NCBI GenBank assembly: GCA_017429205.1
Contig: JAFRPH010000043.1
Coordinates: 1-57,925, forward strand
Length of the DNA stretch: 57,925 nt
Reading direction: 5' to 3'
Source: Bacteroidales bacterium
GTDB taxonomy: Bacteria > Bacteroidota > Bacteroidia > Bacteroidales > UBA932
The notes below the pieces were generated by a model. The model had not been told where the DNA came from. It made no database searches and saw only the letters and a program-made list of their open reading frames with translations. A program made the position numbers and the translations under genes. Position 1 is the first letter of the stretch, and the number at the start of each line of letters is the position of its first letter. This document shows positions 8,280-16,868 of this stretch, piece by piece.

Positions 8280-9154
8280 TGAGCCGCATCGCCGAGGATT
8301 TCCGCAACTACCTGCGGATCGAGCGCGGGATGTCGCCGAACACGGTGGCCTCCTACGCCCGGGACGTGGAGGGACTCCTCGCGGCGTATGAAGGATACCG
8401 CCCGGCCGACATCGGCACGGCGGAAGTGGAGCGTTATCTCTCGAAACGCATCCAAAAAGGCCTCTCCAAGCGCTCCCAGGCCCGGATGCTCAGTTCCCTC
8501 CGGTCCTTCTTCAACTGGTGCATCGAGGAAGGCGACCTGAAGGACAACCCCATCGACCGCATCGACGCGCCCAAGCTCGGGAAGCACCTTCCCGCCGTCC
8601 TCTCGGTGGAGGAGGTCGACGCCATCATCTCCTCGGTGGACACCCGGAACCCGGCGGGCCTGCGGAACCGCGCCATCCTGGAGGTCCTGTACGGCTGCGG
8701 CCTCCGCGTGAGCGAATGCACCGGCCTCCGGATCTCGCACGTCCACCTGGACGAAGGCTATGTCGATGTCGTGGGCAAGGGCAACAAGCAGCGCGTCATC
8801 CCCCTCGGGGACATGGCCGCCGACGCCATCCGGAACTACCTCCCCGCCCGTCCGGAACCCGCCGCCCGCACCTTCGAGGACATCCTCTTCCTCAACCGCG
8901 CCGGCCGTCCCCTCAGCCGCGTCTACGTCTTCAACGTCGTCAAGAACCAGGCGATGGCCGCAGGCATCCACAAGGAGATCTCCCCGCACACCTTCCGCCA
9001 CTCTTTCGCCACCCACCTCATCGAAGGCGGGGCGGACCTCCGCATCGTCCAGGAAATGCTCGGCCACGAATCCATCCGCACCACCGAGATCTACCCCCAC
9101 CTCGACTCCTCCACCTGGCAGGCCGCCGTCCTGGCGCACCATCCGCGGAAATAA
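8279..9154 (+). CDS. Tyrosine recombinase, XerC/XerD type
   Basis: This 291-aa site-specific recombinase resolves chromosome dimers at dif in most bacteria. It has the SAM-like core-binding domain (1-100) and a catalytic domain with Arg143, Lys167 or Lys170, His237, Arg240, His263 and nucleophile Tyr272 (GHESIRTTEIYPHL). The length and lack of neighbouring integrase cargo favour a housekeeping Xer over a mobile-element integrase. XerC and XerD cannot be told apart by eye. It overlaps the M49 stop by one base, so translation is probably coupled. Confidence 0.92.
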   Translation: MSRIAEDFRNYLRIERGMSPNTVASYARDVEGLLAAYEGYRPADIGTAEVERYLSKRIQKGLSKRSQARMLSSLRSFFNWCIEEGDLKDNPIDRIDAPKLGKHLPAVLSVEEVDAIISSVDTRNPAGLRNRAILEVLYGCGLRVSECTGLRISHVHLDEGYVDVVGKGNKQRVIPLGDMAADAIRNYLPARPEPAARTFEDILFLNRAGRPLSRVYVFNVVKNQAMAAGIHKEISPHTFRHSFATHLIEGGADLRIVQEMLGHESIRTTEIYPHLDSSTWQAAVLAHHPRK

Positions 9155-9185
9155 TTTGCGAATCAAAAAATTATCCGTATCTTTG
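9155..9185 (+). promoter_or_regulatory. Promoter of rplY-pth
   Basis: TTTG at 9155-9158 and TATCTTTG at 9178-9185, separated by 19 nt, fit the Bacteroidota -33/-7 form well. The leader is about 80 nt and contains a short GCGC...AAAAAAAGCGC stretch just after the start site. Confidence 0.85.
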
Positions 9186-9271
9186 CGCGCTTAAAAAAAG
9201 CGCAAGGCTTTTTGGTGCAATGGGGTCTTTGAAACAGAAGACTGAGTAACACATTTTTAAATTAAAGTACA

Positions 9272-9859
9272 ATGAAGCATTTCCAGCTGAACGGCCAGAT
9301 CCGCGAGAAGGGTAACAAGGCCGTCATCAAGGCGTTCCGCCGCCAGGGCCTCGTCCCCTGCAACCTCTATGGTCTCGGTATGGACAACGTCCTGTTCACC
9401 GTCGTCGAGAAGGAGCTGATGGGTCTCACCCACACCCCCGCCTCCTACATCGTGGACCTCAACCTCGATGGCAAGGTGTACACCGCCATCGCCCACGAGT
9501 ACCAGTGGCACCCGGTGGATGACAACTGCCTGCACGTGGACTTCCTCGCCGTGAACGAGGAGAAGCCCGTCACCATCAACGTTCCCCTCAACGTCTTCGG
9601 TCACCCGGTGGGCGTCCAGGCCGGCGGCAAGTTCACCCAGCTTTCCCGCTCCCTGAAGGTCAAGGCCCTGATGAAGGACCTCCCCGACCAGCTCGACATC
9701 GACGTCACCCCGCTGAACATCAACGACCGCATGGTCGCCGGTGACCTCAAGTTCGACGGTCTCCAGATCGTGTCCGACAAGAACACCATCATCTGCCGCG
9801 TGAACGCCACCCGCGCCATGCAGCAGGCCGCTGCCGAGGCCGCGAAGGCCGCGAAGTAA
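9272..9859 (+). CDS. rplY: 50S ribosomal protein L25/general stress protein Ctc
   Basis: L25 binds 5S rRNA in the large ribosomal subunit. The 195-aa protein is the long Ctc form: an N-terminal L25 domain (MKHFQLNGQIREKGNKAVIK, then GLVPCNLYG) plus the C-terminal TL5-type beta domain with HVDFLAVNEEKPVTINVPL and GLQIVSDKNT. It ends in an Ala/Lys-rich tail. It is the first gene of a unit with pth, whose ATG overlaps its TAA by one base. This gene pair is conserved across many bacteria. Confidence 0.96.
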   Translation: MKHFQLNGQIREKGNKAVIKAFRRQGLVPCNLYGLGMDNVLFTVVEKELMGLTHTPASYIVDLNLDGKVYTAIAHEYQWHPVDDNCLHVDFLAVNEEKPVTINVPLNVFGHPVGVQAGGKFTQLSRSLKVKALMKDLPDQLDIDVTPLNINDRMVAGDLKFDGLQIVSDKNTIICRVNATRAMQQAAAEAAKAAK

Positions 9860-10476
9860 TGGCGGACTACCTCGTTGTCGGGCTCGGGAACATCGGTGCC
9901 GAATACGCATCGACCCGCCACAACATGGGATTTATGATATTGGATGCCTGGGCTCAGGCATCCAATGTCGTTTTCACCGTGGAGCGCTACGGGGCGGTCG
10001 CGGAAATCTCCTTCAAAGGCCGGCACTTCCACCTGCTCAAGCCGTCCACCTACATGAACCTGAGCGGCAACGCCGTCCGGTACTGGCTGCAACGGCTGAA
10101 CCTCCCGCTGGAGAACCTCATCGTCATCTCGGACGACCTCAACCTCCCGTTCGGGACGCTGCGGATGCGCCTTTCTGGCAGCGACGGCGGGCACAACGGC
10201 CTGGAGAACATCATCTACCTCCTGGAATCCGACCAATGGGCCCGGATCCGCGTGGGCATCGGGAACGGTTTCTCCCGGGGCGGCCAGGTCGATTATGTCC
10301 TGGGTCCCCTTTCCCCGGAAGAGCTGGAACAGATCCCCGCCATCGCGGATAAAATCGTCCGCGGCATCAAGGATTTTTCGACCATCGGACCGCAACGGGC
10401 GATGAATTTCGTGAACGCGAAGCCAAAACCTGCGGAAAAACCCGCAGAAAAACCCGCAGAGGGCCCTGAAAATTAA
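9859..10476 (+). CDS. pth: Peptidyl-tRNA hydrolase
   Basis: Pth releases peptides from tRNAs dropped by stalled ribosomes. The 205-aa protein opens with YLVVGLGNIGAEYASTRHNM, with the catalytic His in TRHNMGF and the binding motifs KPSTYMNLSG, SDDLNLPFG and SDGGHNGLENI. The C-terminus carries an extra Ala-Glu-Lys-Pro tail coded by a 12-nt tandem repeat (10429-10464), outside the conserved fold. It overlaps rplY by one base. Confidence 0.97.
   Translation: MADYLVVGLGNIGAEYASTRHNMGFMILDAWAQASNVVFTVERYGAVAEISFKGRHFHLLKPSTYMNLSGNAVRYWLQRLNLPLENLIVISDDLNLPFGTLRMRLSGSDGGHNGLENIIYLLESDQWARIRVGIGNGFSRGGQVDYVLGPLSPEELEQIPAIADKIVRGIKDFSTIGPQRAMNFVNAKPKPAEKPAEKPAEGPEN
10429..10464 (+). repeat. Three tandem 12-nt units at the end of pth
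   Basis: The units CCTGCGGAAAAA, CCCGCAGAAAAA and CCCGCAGAGGGC encode the PAEKPAEKPAEG tail. Gain or loss of one unit keeps the frame, so length variation between strains is likely. Confidence 0.8.
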
Positions 10477-10518
10477 CTTTTTTTGAGTTTTTTCTTGGAT
10501 TTTTCGGGTTTTTATTCT

Positions 10519-10525
10519 TATCTTG
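10519..10525 (+). promoter_or_regulatory. Probable -7 box of histone H1-like gene
   Basis: TATCTTG is close to TAnnTTTG but has one T fewer. It lies in an AT-rich gap 50 nt before the ATG at 10576, in a long T-rich tract after pth that may also end the upstream transcript. Confidence 0.5.
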
Positions 10526-10575
10526 CACAAAGTTTTGATAATAAACGTTTAACGAACTAAATAAAACCTATCATC

Positions 10576-10749
10576 ATGAAAGAGCTTGTTGAAAAGATCA
10601 ATGCCGAATTCGCCGAATTCGCGAAGAATGCCGAAGCGCAGGTTGTGAAGGGTAACAAGGCCGCCGGTGCCCGCGCCCGCAAGGCCGCCCTGGACCTCAT
10701 GAAGGACCTCAAGGACTTCCGCAAGGCTTCCGTCGAGGCTGCGAAATAA
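10576..10749 (+). CDS. Small histone H1-like DNA-binding protein
   Basis: This is a 57-aa, strongly basic protein: MKELVEKINAEFAEFAKNAE, then a Lys/Arg-rich segment KGNKAAGARARKAALDLMKD and an end in FRKASVEAAK. It matches the short histone H1-like (Hc1-type) proteins found in nearly all Bacteroidota, thought to bind DNA without sequence specificity and shape the nucleoid. It has its own leader and a strong terminator (10769-10802), so it is a single-gene unit, and such genes tend to be highly expressed. Function beyond DNA binding is inferred from the family. Confidence 0.88.
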   Translation: MKELVEKINAEFAEFAKNAEAQVVKGNKAAGARARKAALDLMKDLKDFRKASVEAAK

Positions 10750-10768
10750 TCCCATTTCGCTCCGCTTG

Positions 10769-10802
10769 ACCGGCTGTCCACGACAGTCGGTTATTTTTTT
10801 TC
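10769..10802 (+). terminator. Intrinsic terminator of histone H1-like gene
   Basis: ACCGGCTGT and ACAGTCGGT form a 9-bp stem (one G-U pair) around a 5-nt loop, followed by TTATTTTTTTT. Confidence 0.9.
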
Positions 10803-10914
10803 ATTTTTTTGATTTTTTCTGCAACGAAACCCCTCGACACTGCATCTTTAGTACAGGTTTAGGTTTTAGTACACGTCAAAGAATCGGTTCTCACGTCAGT
10901 GAGGCCGGTTTTTT
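10803..10914 (+). ncRNA. Possible small RNA between two terminators
   Basis: This 110-nt noncoding stretch lies after one terminator and ends at a second (stem CGG-TCTCAC with GTGAGGCCG, one bulge, then a T6 run, 10885-10914). It holds a perfect direct repeat TTTAGTACA (10847-10855 and 10865-10873). A weak -7-like GCATCTTTAG sits at 10843-10852. A terminator with no gene before it suggests a short independent transcript, or a leader attenuator for the M6 protease gene. No known RNA family is recognised. Confidence 0.35.
10885..10914 (+). terminator. Intrinsic terminator upstream of M6 protease gene
   Basis: The stem CGG-(T)-TCTCAC / GTGAGGCCG with loop GTCA is followed by a run of six T. It ends 60 nt before the M6 ATG. 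Confidence 0.7.
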
Positions 10915-10916
10915 GC

Positions 10917-10941
10917 ATAGTGTTTGCATATAGTGTTTGCA
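10917..10941 (+). repeat. Perfect 12-nt direct repeat upstream of M6 protease
   Basis: ATAGTGTTTGCA occurs at 10917-10928 and 10930-10941, 13 nt apart. Each copy carries a TTTG that could act as a -33 box or as half of a regulator site for the gene starting at 10974. Confidence 0.7.
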
Positions 10942-10973
10942 AGTGCGCAAAAAAATGCCGTCATTTGTATAGT

Positions 10974-13187
10974 ATGAAACCGAAACCGACCTGTCTGCGA
11001 CGCCTGTCGCTGATACTTTATATATGCCTCTGCCTGGCGCCGGCCCTCACGGCCGCGCCCGCCCGGAAAGGGCTGCTGAACCTCCGGCAGCCGGACGGGA
11101 CGATCGTCCAGGCCTATCTCACCGGCGATGAAAACGGCCATCTGGTCCTGACCCCCGACGGCTGCGCCCTGATGCAGGACGCGGAAGGCTGGTGGTGCTA
11201 CGCCCGCTATGACTTTTACGGCCACCGGCTGAACTCCGGCGAACACGCCGGGGACCCGGACACCCCCGGCGAGGTGATCGCCGCCAGCCGCAACATTCCG
11301 TACGACCTGATCCGCCGGCGCAGGGCGGCCCGCATCCGGCGGGCCCTGCCGCTCCGGCAAAGGGAGCTGGTCCGCACCCGGGCCGGGGAAGGCGGCGTCC
11401 GCCACGGGCTCATCATCCTGGCCCAGTTCCCGGACCTCCCCTTCACCTATTCCAAGGCCGACTTCGAGAATCTCATCAACGGCGAAGGTCCGAACACGGC
11501 CCTCTCCTATTTCAAGGACCAGTGGAAGGACGGCTACACCTTCCTGTTCGACATCACCGAACCCGTCACCCTGCCGAACAACTTCGCCTACTACGGCGCC
11601 AACAACGAGGACGGGGAGGACGGGAAGGCCGCGGAGATGGTCATCGACGCCTGCGCCGCCGTCGGACCCGAGATCGACTTTTCCAATTACGACTACGACG
11701 GCGACGGCGAGGTGGAGAACGTCTTCGTCTTCTACGCCGGCCCGAACGAGTCGGAGGGTGCTGGCGACAACTACATCTGGCCCCATATGTGGTACGCCAA
11801 TTCCGGCGCCGGCCTCACCTTCCGCCGGGACGGGGTTCTCGTGGACAATTACGCCTGCACGTCGGAACTCCGCGTGGACGACAACCTGACCACGTTCACC
11901 ACCCTCGCCACCATCGGCACTTTCTGCCACGAATACACCCACACCTTCGGCATTCCCGACCTGTACGACACCGACGACGAGGACAGCGGCGGCAATGCGG
12001 AGACGATGTGGAACTGCATCGACCTGATGGACGCCGGCAACCACAACAACGACGGCAAGACGCCGCCCAACTACAGCGCCGTGGAGCGCTGGTTCTTCGG
12101 GATGAACGAAGGGAAACCGCTCACCGAGGGCACCCACACCCTCCGTCCAGTCCACGAAAACGGGGACTTCTATATTATGGAAACGGATGTGGAAGACGAG
12201 CTCTTCCTCATCGAGTGCCGCCAGGCGCGCGGCTGGGACGCCTATATCAGCACCAGCGGCCTCCTCATCTACCACATCGACTATACGCTGCGGCCGGCGG
12301 GCGAATCCACCTCCGCAGGGAGAGTCGTGACGGCCTGGGACCGGTGGGACATGAACGAGCTCAACGCCCGGCCGGACCACCAGTGCGTGGACCTCATCGA
12401 ACCGGATCCGGAGGCGCGGCAGAAGTACCAGGCCGCTGTCAAGAACCGGAACTTCGCGGCCATCTACACCCTGGCCACGCATGCGTTCTGGCCATATGAG
12501 GACGCCTACACCTACACCTGCGACACCGATCCGGCCTTCACCTTCTGGAGCGGGGCCGACTCGCCCCTGGGCCTGACGGACATCCGGCGGAATGCCGACG
12601 GCAGCGTCACCTTCACCGTCTTCAACGCCCAGGAGGACAAGGCTCCGGCGGTGAAGATCGACAACCAGGTCGTCTTCCAGGACGCCTCCATCATCCAGTG
12701 GAGCACCCTGGATCCGGCCTTCGACGGGACCAGCGTGATCCGGTACGGGCCGGCCGACGCCGCCCAGCTGACCGAGGTCGCGGTCCGTCCCTACGAAACC
12801 GGGAAATACGCCTTTGTCATCGACGGGCTCTCGCCCTCGAAGGCCTACAAGGTCCAGCTCCTGTGCCGGAAGGGGAACATTCCCGGACCGGTGAACGGCA
12901 ACGCCTCCTTCACCACCAAGTCCGACCGGAAGGCGGGAAGCTATCCCTACATCTACCTGAAAGACGTCCAGCGCGGTTCCGGCGGCTCGTTCGCACCGGA
13001 CACGCCCATCGCCCTGCGGGTGTACAACGCGCCGGACGCCGTCAACGTCGTCTGGTATTTCGACGGGCAACGCATCACCCCGGGAGCCGACGGCTATTAC
13101 CACCTCACCCGTTCCGGGACGCTGAAAGCGGTCGTCACCTACTCGGACAGTTCCGAAATCATCACCAAGAAAATCGTCGTGAAATGA
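10974..13187 (+). CDS. Secreted M6-family metalloprotease
   Basis: M6 peptidases (immune-inhibitor-A-like) are secreted zinc endopeptidases that degrade host or dietary proteins. This 737-aa protein has a signal peptide (LSLILYICLCLAPALTAAPA), a propeptide region, and the zinc site HEYTHTFGIPDLYD (319-332) followed by the expected Asp-rich GGNAETMWNCIDLMDAG. The C-terminal third is beta-rich, with a fibronectin-like segment (GKYAFVIDGLSPSKAYKVQL) and an Ig-like end. It probably ends in a structural domain rather than a sorting signal. The start is the ATG at 10974; the frame is open further upstream, but only through a terminator and repeats. It overlaps the next lipoprotein by 4 nt. Confidence 0.93.
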   Translation: MKPKPTCLRRLSLILYICLCLAPALTAAPARKGLLNLRQPDGTIVQAYLTGDENGHLVLTPDGCALMQDAEGWWCYARYDFYGHRLNSGEHAGDPDTPGEVIAASRNIPYDLIRRRRAARIRRALPLRQRELVRTRAGEGGVRHGLIILAQFPDLPFTYSKADFENLINGEGPNTALSYFKDQWKDGYTFLFDITEPVTLPNNFAYYGANNEDGEDGKAAEMVIDACAAVGPEIDFSNYDYDGDGEVENVFVFYAGPNESEGAGDNYIWPHMWYANSGAGLTFRRDGVLVDNYACTSELRVDDNLTTFTTLATIGTFCHEYTHTFGIPDLYDTDDEDSGGNAETMWNCIDLMDAGNHNNDGKTPPNYSAVERWFFGMNEGKPLTEGTHTLRPVHENGDFYIMETDVEDELFLIECRQARGWDAYISTSGLLIYHIDYTLRPAGESTSAGRVVTAWDRWDMNELNARPDHQCVDLIEPDPEARQKYQAAVKNRNFAAIYTLATHAFWPYEDAYTYTCDTDPAFTFWSGADSPLGLTDIRRNADGSVTFTVFNAQEDKAPAVKIDNQVVFQDASIIQWSTLDPAFDGTSVIRYGPADAAQLTEVAVRPYETGKYAFVIDGLSPSKAYKVQLLCRKGNIPGPVNGNASFTTKSDRKAGSYPYIYLKDVQRGSGGSFAPDTPIALRVYNAPDAVNVVWYFDGQRITPGADGYYHLTRSGTLKAVVTYSDSSEIITKKIVVK

Positions 13188-13594
13188 GAAAGTGTCTCTA
13201 TATCATCCTCCTCGCGATCCTCGCCTGCACCGGCTGCAAGAAGAAGGTGGAGATGGACCTGGAGATGTACAACAGCGAACAGGTCAGCCTGATGGTCAAG
13301 GGAAAGAAAGTCTACACCTATGACGAGGGCACCGGCCAGTCCGCCTACAACCGCACGCTCCGCCAGTTCCGGGCGGGCAACGACGACATGACGAGCTTCT
13401 TCGTCCTCACCTGCAGCGAACTTCCGCGGGAGGAAGGCCAGGAAATCCGGGCCGACATCCAGTGGACCTCCGGCAACACCGTGAAAACCTCCACCGGCGT
13501 CGTCCTCAAGGTGGAGAATTACGACGGCACCGGCCTTGTCTGGCTTTGGAATGCCACGGACAAGACCGGCGCGATCGTGAGAATCCTGAATTAG
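13184..13594 (+). CDS. Small lipoprotein partner of the M6 protease gene
   Basis: This 136-aa protein has a lipoprotein signal (IILLAILACTGCKKK; Cys15 or Cys18) and a short beta-rich mature domain (EQVSLMVKGKKVYTYDEGTG, ending GLVWLWNATDKTGAIVRILN). No known domain is recognised. Its ATG overlaps the protease stop as ATGA, so the two are translationally coupled. A role as surface partner, chaperone or inhibitor of the protease is possible but is only inference. Its stop overlaps the stop of the convergent tpiA by 4 nt. Confidence 0.75.
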   Translation: MRKCLYIILLAILACTGCKKKVEMDLEMYNSEQVSLMVKGKKVYTYDEGTGQSAYNRTLRQFRAGNDDMTSFFVLTCSELPREEGQEIRADIQWTSGNTVKTSTGVVLKVENYDGTGLVWLWNATDKTGAIVRILN

Positions 13595-14346
13595 AACGAC
13601 TGGGCGATGCCGATGAAGTCGTCGGCCTTCAGCGCGGCGCCTCCGATGAGGCCGCCGTCGATGTCCTTTTCAGCAAAGAGTTCCTTCGCGTTGGAAGGCT
13701 TGCAGGAGCCGCCATACAGGATGGTCATGTCCTCGGCGACTTCCAGGCCGAACTTCTCGGCGATGACGCTGCGGATGCAGGCGTGGATTTCCTCGGCCTG
13801 CGCGGCGGTCGCGGTCTTGCCGGTGCCGATGGCCCAGACGGGCTCGTAGGCGATCACGACGTTCTTGAGGTCTTCGGCGGTGAAGTTGTACAGGACGGCC
13901 TTCGTCTGCTCGGTGACGACCTCGAAGTGACGGCCGGCCTCGCGCTCGTCGAGGTTCTCGCCCACGCAGAGGATGACCTTCAGGCCGGCCTCGAGGGCGA
14001 GCTTCGTCTTGACGACGAGCTTCTCGTCGGTCTCACCGTAGTACTGACGGCGCTCGGAGTGGCCGAGGATGGTGTACTTGCAGCCCAGGGAGGTGAGCAT
14101 GTTCACGGCGACTTCGCCGGTGTAGGCGCCCTTCTCGTGATCGGCGCAGTTCTGGGCGGAGAGGGCCACCTTGGAGCCCTTCAGGACGTCGGCGACGCAA
14201 GCGAGGTGCGTGAACGGCGGAGCCACGACGAGTTCAACGTTGGCGGGAAGGTCCTTCCCCTTTTCCACGACGGCCTTGGCGAGTTCGACGCCTTCAGGAA
14301 CTGTGGTGTTCATCTTCCAGTTACCTGCAACAATGTACTTTCTCAT
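13591..14346 (-). CDS. tpiA: Triosephosphate isomerase
   Basis: TpiA interconverts dihydroxyacetone phosphate and glyceraldehyde 3-phosphate in glycolysis. The 251-aa protein shows Lys11 in GNWKMN, His96 in ILGHSERRQYYGE, Glu168 in VVIAYEPVWAIGTGKTAT and the phosphate-binding LYGGSCKPSNA and GLIGGAALKADDF. The second position of the usual GSVxxxN motif is Cys (GSCKPSN), a variant I also associate with Bacteroidota. It has its own promoter (TAAATTTG at 14378-14385), divergent from asnA. Confidence 0.98.
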   Translation of the reverse strand: MRKYIVAGNWKMNTTVPEGVELAKAVVEKGKDLPANVELVVAPPFTHLACVADVLKGSKVALSAQNCADHEKGAYTGEVAVNMLTSLGCKYTILGHSERRQYYGETDEKLVVKTKLALEAGLKVILCVGENLDEREAGRHFEVVTEQTKAVLYNFTAEDLKNVVIAYEPVWAIGTGKTATAAQAEEIHACIRSVIAEKFGLEVAEDMTILYGGSCKPSNAKELFAEKDIDGGLIGGAALKADDFIGIAQSF

Positions 14347-14377
14347 TTTATGTGTGAATTAAGTTGTTTCCAGTCTG

Positions 14378-14450
14378 CAAATTTACGCAATCCCCCGGAA
14401 AAACACAACGGCCGGAGGTTTGGATTATTCATTCAACCGTCCTAACTTTG
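14378..14450. promoter_or_regulatory. Divergent promoters of tpiA and asnA
   Basis: The minus strand has TAAATTTG at 14378-14385 for tpiA, 32 nt before its ATG. The plus strand has TTTG at 14419-14422 and TAACTTTG at 14443-14450, spaced 20 nt, for asnA. Confidence 0.8.
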
Positions 14451-14473
14451 CAGTTTTAACGAACGGAAAACAA

Positions 14474-15511
14474 ATGGCACTCTATCTTCCTCCCCAATAC
14501 CGCAACCTGCTCGGCGGCGTCGAGCAGACGGAAAAGGCCATCAAGGCCGTGAAAGACATGTTCCAGGACAACCTCTCCGCCCAGCTCGCGCTCCTGCGCG
14601 TGACGGCGCCGATGACGGTTCTCTCCGGGACGGGCATCAACGACGACCTGAACGGCGTCGAGCGCCCGGTTCGGTTCCCGGTCCGCAGCCTGGACGAGCA
14701 GCAGGCCGAGGTCGTGCACTCCCTCGCCAAATGGAAGCGCCTGAAACTCGGCGAGCTGGGCATCACCCCCGGCCGCGGCATCTATACCGACATGAACGCC
14801 CTGCGTCCCGACGAGGACCTGGACAACCTCCACTCCATCTACGTGGACCAGTGGGACTGGGAGAAGGTCATCCGGGAGGAGGACCGCAACCTGGATTTCC
14901 TAAAGCGCACCGTCCGCCGCATCTACGAGGCGGTGAAGGTGACGGAGAACAAGCTGTACGTGGAGTTCCCGCAGCTGGTCCCCGCCCTTCCCGACGAGAT
15001 CTATTTCATCCACGCCGAAGAGCTCCTGCAGCGGTATCCGAACCTTTCCCCGAAGGAGCGTGAAAACGCTGTCGTGCGCGAGCACAAGGCCGTTTTCATC
15101 ATCGGCATCGGCGGAAAGCTTTCCGACGGAAGCATCCATGACGGCCGCGCCGCGGACTATGACGACTGGAGCACCCCGAACAGCGACGGCTTCGCCGGCC
15201 TGAACGGCGACATCCTCCTGTGGAACCCCGTCCTGGAGAGCGCCTTCGAGATTTCGTCGATGGGCATCCGCGTCAATCCGGAGGCCATGGTGCGGCAGCT
15301 CAAGGAGCGCGGCCAGGAGTGGAAGGCAGACCTGTATTTCCACCGCCGGCTCATCGCGGGCGAACTCCCGCAGACCATCGGCGGCGGTATCGGCCAGTCC
15401 CGCCTGTGCATGTACCTCCTGCGGAAGGCGCACATCGGCGAAATCCAGTCCTCCATCTGGCCGGAGGCGATGCGGGAGGCGTGCCACCGCGCGGGGATCG
15501 AACTCGCCTAG
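14474..15511 (+). CDS. asnA: Aspartate-ammonia ligase (asparagine synthetase A)
   Basis: AsnA makes asparagine from aspartate, ammonia and ATP through an aspartyl-AMP intermediate, with a fold like class II tRNA synthetases. The 345-aa protein shows GRGIYTDMNALRPDEDLDN, IYVDQWDWEKVI, and the C-terminal ATP-binding GGGIGQSRLCMYLLRKAHIG and IQSSIWP. The start is the ATG at 14474, after a good promoter; the frame upstream overlaps that promoter. It is followed by a hairpin terminator and then tyrS. Confidence 0.97.
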   Translation: MALYLPPQYRNLLGGVEQTEKAIKAVKDMFQDNLSAQLALLRVTAPMTVLSGTGINDDLNGVERPVRFPVRSLDEQQAEVVHSLAKWKRLKLGELGITPGRGIYTDMNALRPDEDLDNLHSIYVDQWDWEKVIREEDRNLDFLKRTVRRIYEAVKVTENKLYVEFPQLVPALPDEIYFIHAEELLQRYPNLSPKERENAVVREHKAVFIIGIGGKLSDGSIHDGRAADYDDWSTPNSDGFAGLNGDILLWNPVLESAFEISSMGIRVNPEAMVRQLKERGQEWKADLYFHRRLIAGELPQTIGGGIGQSRLCMYLLRKAHIGEIQSSIWPEAMREACHRAGIELA

Positions 15512-15550
15512 CTTCTCCTTTGGAGAAGGGCGGTTTTTTCCTTATCTTTG
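15512..15550 (+). promoter_or_regulatory. asnA terminator overlapping the tyrS promoter
   Basis: CTTCTCC-TTT-GGAGAAG (15512-15528) followed by GGCGGTTTTTT is a terminator hairpin for asnA. The TTTG at 15519-15522, which spans the loop, lies exactly 20 nt before TATCTTTG (15543-15550), so it doubles as the -33 box of tyrS. Confidence 0.75.
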
Positions 15551-15578
15551 TGAGATATAAGAAAGATCAGATACATCG

Positions 15579-16868
15579 ATGAAGAATTTTGTTGAAGAAC
15601 TCACTTGGAGAGGCATGATCCAGGACATCATGCCGGGTACGGAAGAGAAACTGATGGAAGGCCCCCAGGCCGCCTACGTGGGCATCGACCCGACGGCCGA
15701 CTCCCTGCATATCGGACATCTCGTGAGCGTGATGATCCTGAAGCATTTCCAGAACTGCGGCCACAAGCCCTTCGCCCTCGTGGGCGGCGCCACCGGCATG
15801 ATCGGCGACCCGTCGATGAAGTCGGCCGAGCGCAACCTCCTGGACGAGGAGACCCTCAACCACAATGTCGACTGCCTCAAGGCGCAGCTCGCCCGCTTCC
15901 TGGACTTCGACTCCGACGCCCCCAACAAGGCCGAACTCGTGAACAACTACGACTGGATGAAGGACTACAGCTTCATCAATTTCATCCGCGACATCGGCAA
16001 GCACATCACCGTCAACTATATGATGGCGAAGGATTCCGTGAAGAAGCGCCTCCAGCGCGACTCCTCCGAGGGCATGTCCTTCACCGAGTTCAGCTACCAG
16101 CTGATGCAGGGCTACGATTTCTACTGGCTGTGGAAGAACCGCGGCTGCATCCTGCAGCTGGGCGGCTCCGACCAGTGGGGAAACATCACCACCGGCACCG
16201 AGCTCATCCGCCGCATCGACGGCGGCGAGGCCTTCGCCCTCACCTGCCCCCTCATCCGCAAGGCCGACGGCACCAAGTTCGGCAAGACCGAGAAGGGCAA
16301 CATCTGGCTGGATGCGGAGCGCACCTCCCCGTACGAGTTCTACCAGTTCTGGCTGAACGTCGCCGACGACGACGCCGAGCGCTACATCAAGATCTTCACG
16401 ATGCTGGACCGCGAGACCATCGAGTCCCTCATCGCGGAGCACCGGGAGGACCCCGGCCAGCGCAAGCTGCAGAAGGTCCTCGCCAAGGAGGTCACCATCA
16501 TGGTCCACGGCCAGGAAGCCTACGACAACGCCATCGCCGCCAGCCAGCTGCTGTTCGGCAACGTCTCCGCCGAGGTGTTCCGCTCGATGGACGAGCGCAC
16601 CGTCCGCGAAGTCTTCGCCAACGTCCCCTCCTTCGAGGTGAAGGCCGACGAGTTCCCTTGCAACGTGCTCGACCTCCTCGCCGTCAAGACCGCCGTGTTC
16701 CCGTCCAAGGGCGAAGCCCGGAAGATGGTCCAGGGCGGCGGCGTCTCCCTGAACAAGGGCAAGGTGGGCGACATCAACTACGAGGTGACCGCCGACGACG
16801 TCATCAACGGCCACTACATCCTGGCCCAGAAGGGCAAGAAGAACTATTTCATCATCAACGTAATCTAA
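15579..16868 (+). CDS. tyrS: Tyrosyl-tRNA synthetase
   Basis: TyrRS attaches tyrosine to its tRNA. The 429-aa protein carries the class I signature HIGH (44-47), the tyrosine-pocket region [25 protein letters not shown], and the second signature as KFGKTEKG (KMSKS-like). A C-terminal S4 RNA-binding domain (about 355-429; [19 protein letters not shown]) is complete. It is the first gene of a unit with rbfA, overlapping it by one base. Confidence 0.98.
   Translation: MKNFVEELTWRGMIQDIMPGTEEKLMEGPQAAYVGIDPTADSLHIGHLVSVMILKHFQNCGHKPFALVGGATGMIGDPSMKSAERNLLDEETLNHNVDCLKAQLARFLDFDSDAPNKAELVNNYDWMKDYSFINFIRDIGKHITVNYMMAKDSVKKRLQRDSSEGMSFTEFSYQLMQGYDFYWLWKNRGCILQLGGSDQWGNITTGTELIRRIDGGEAFALTCPLIRKADGTKFGKTEKGNIWLDAERTSPYEFYQFWLNVADDDAERYIKIFTMLDRETIESLIAEHREDPGQRKLQKVLAKEVTIMVHGQEAYDNAIAASQLLFGNVSAEVFRSMDERTVREVFANVPSFEVKADEFPCNVLDLLAVKTAVFPSKGEARKMVQGGGVSLNKGKVGDINYEVTADDVINGHYILAQKGKKNYFIINVI

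Noticed and set aside
8279..9154. Tyrosine recombinase as a sign of an integrated element
   Set aside because: No att repeats, tRNA target, cargo or transposition genes are nearby, and the protein looks like housekeeping XerC/D.
10896..13103. A 735-codon minus-strand open frame
   Set aside because: It is opposite the M6 protease gene and shows no domain; it is a GC-driven shadow.
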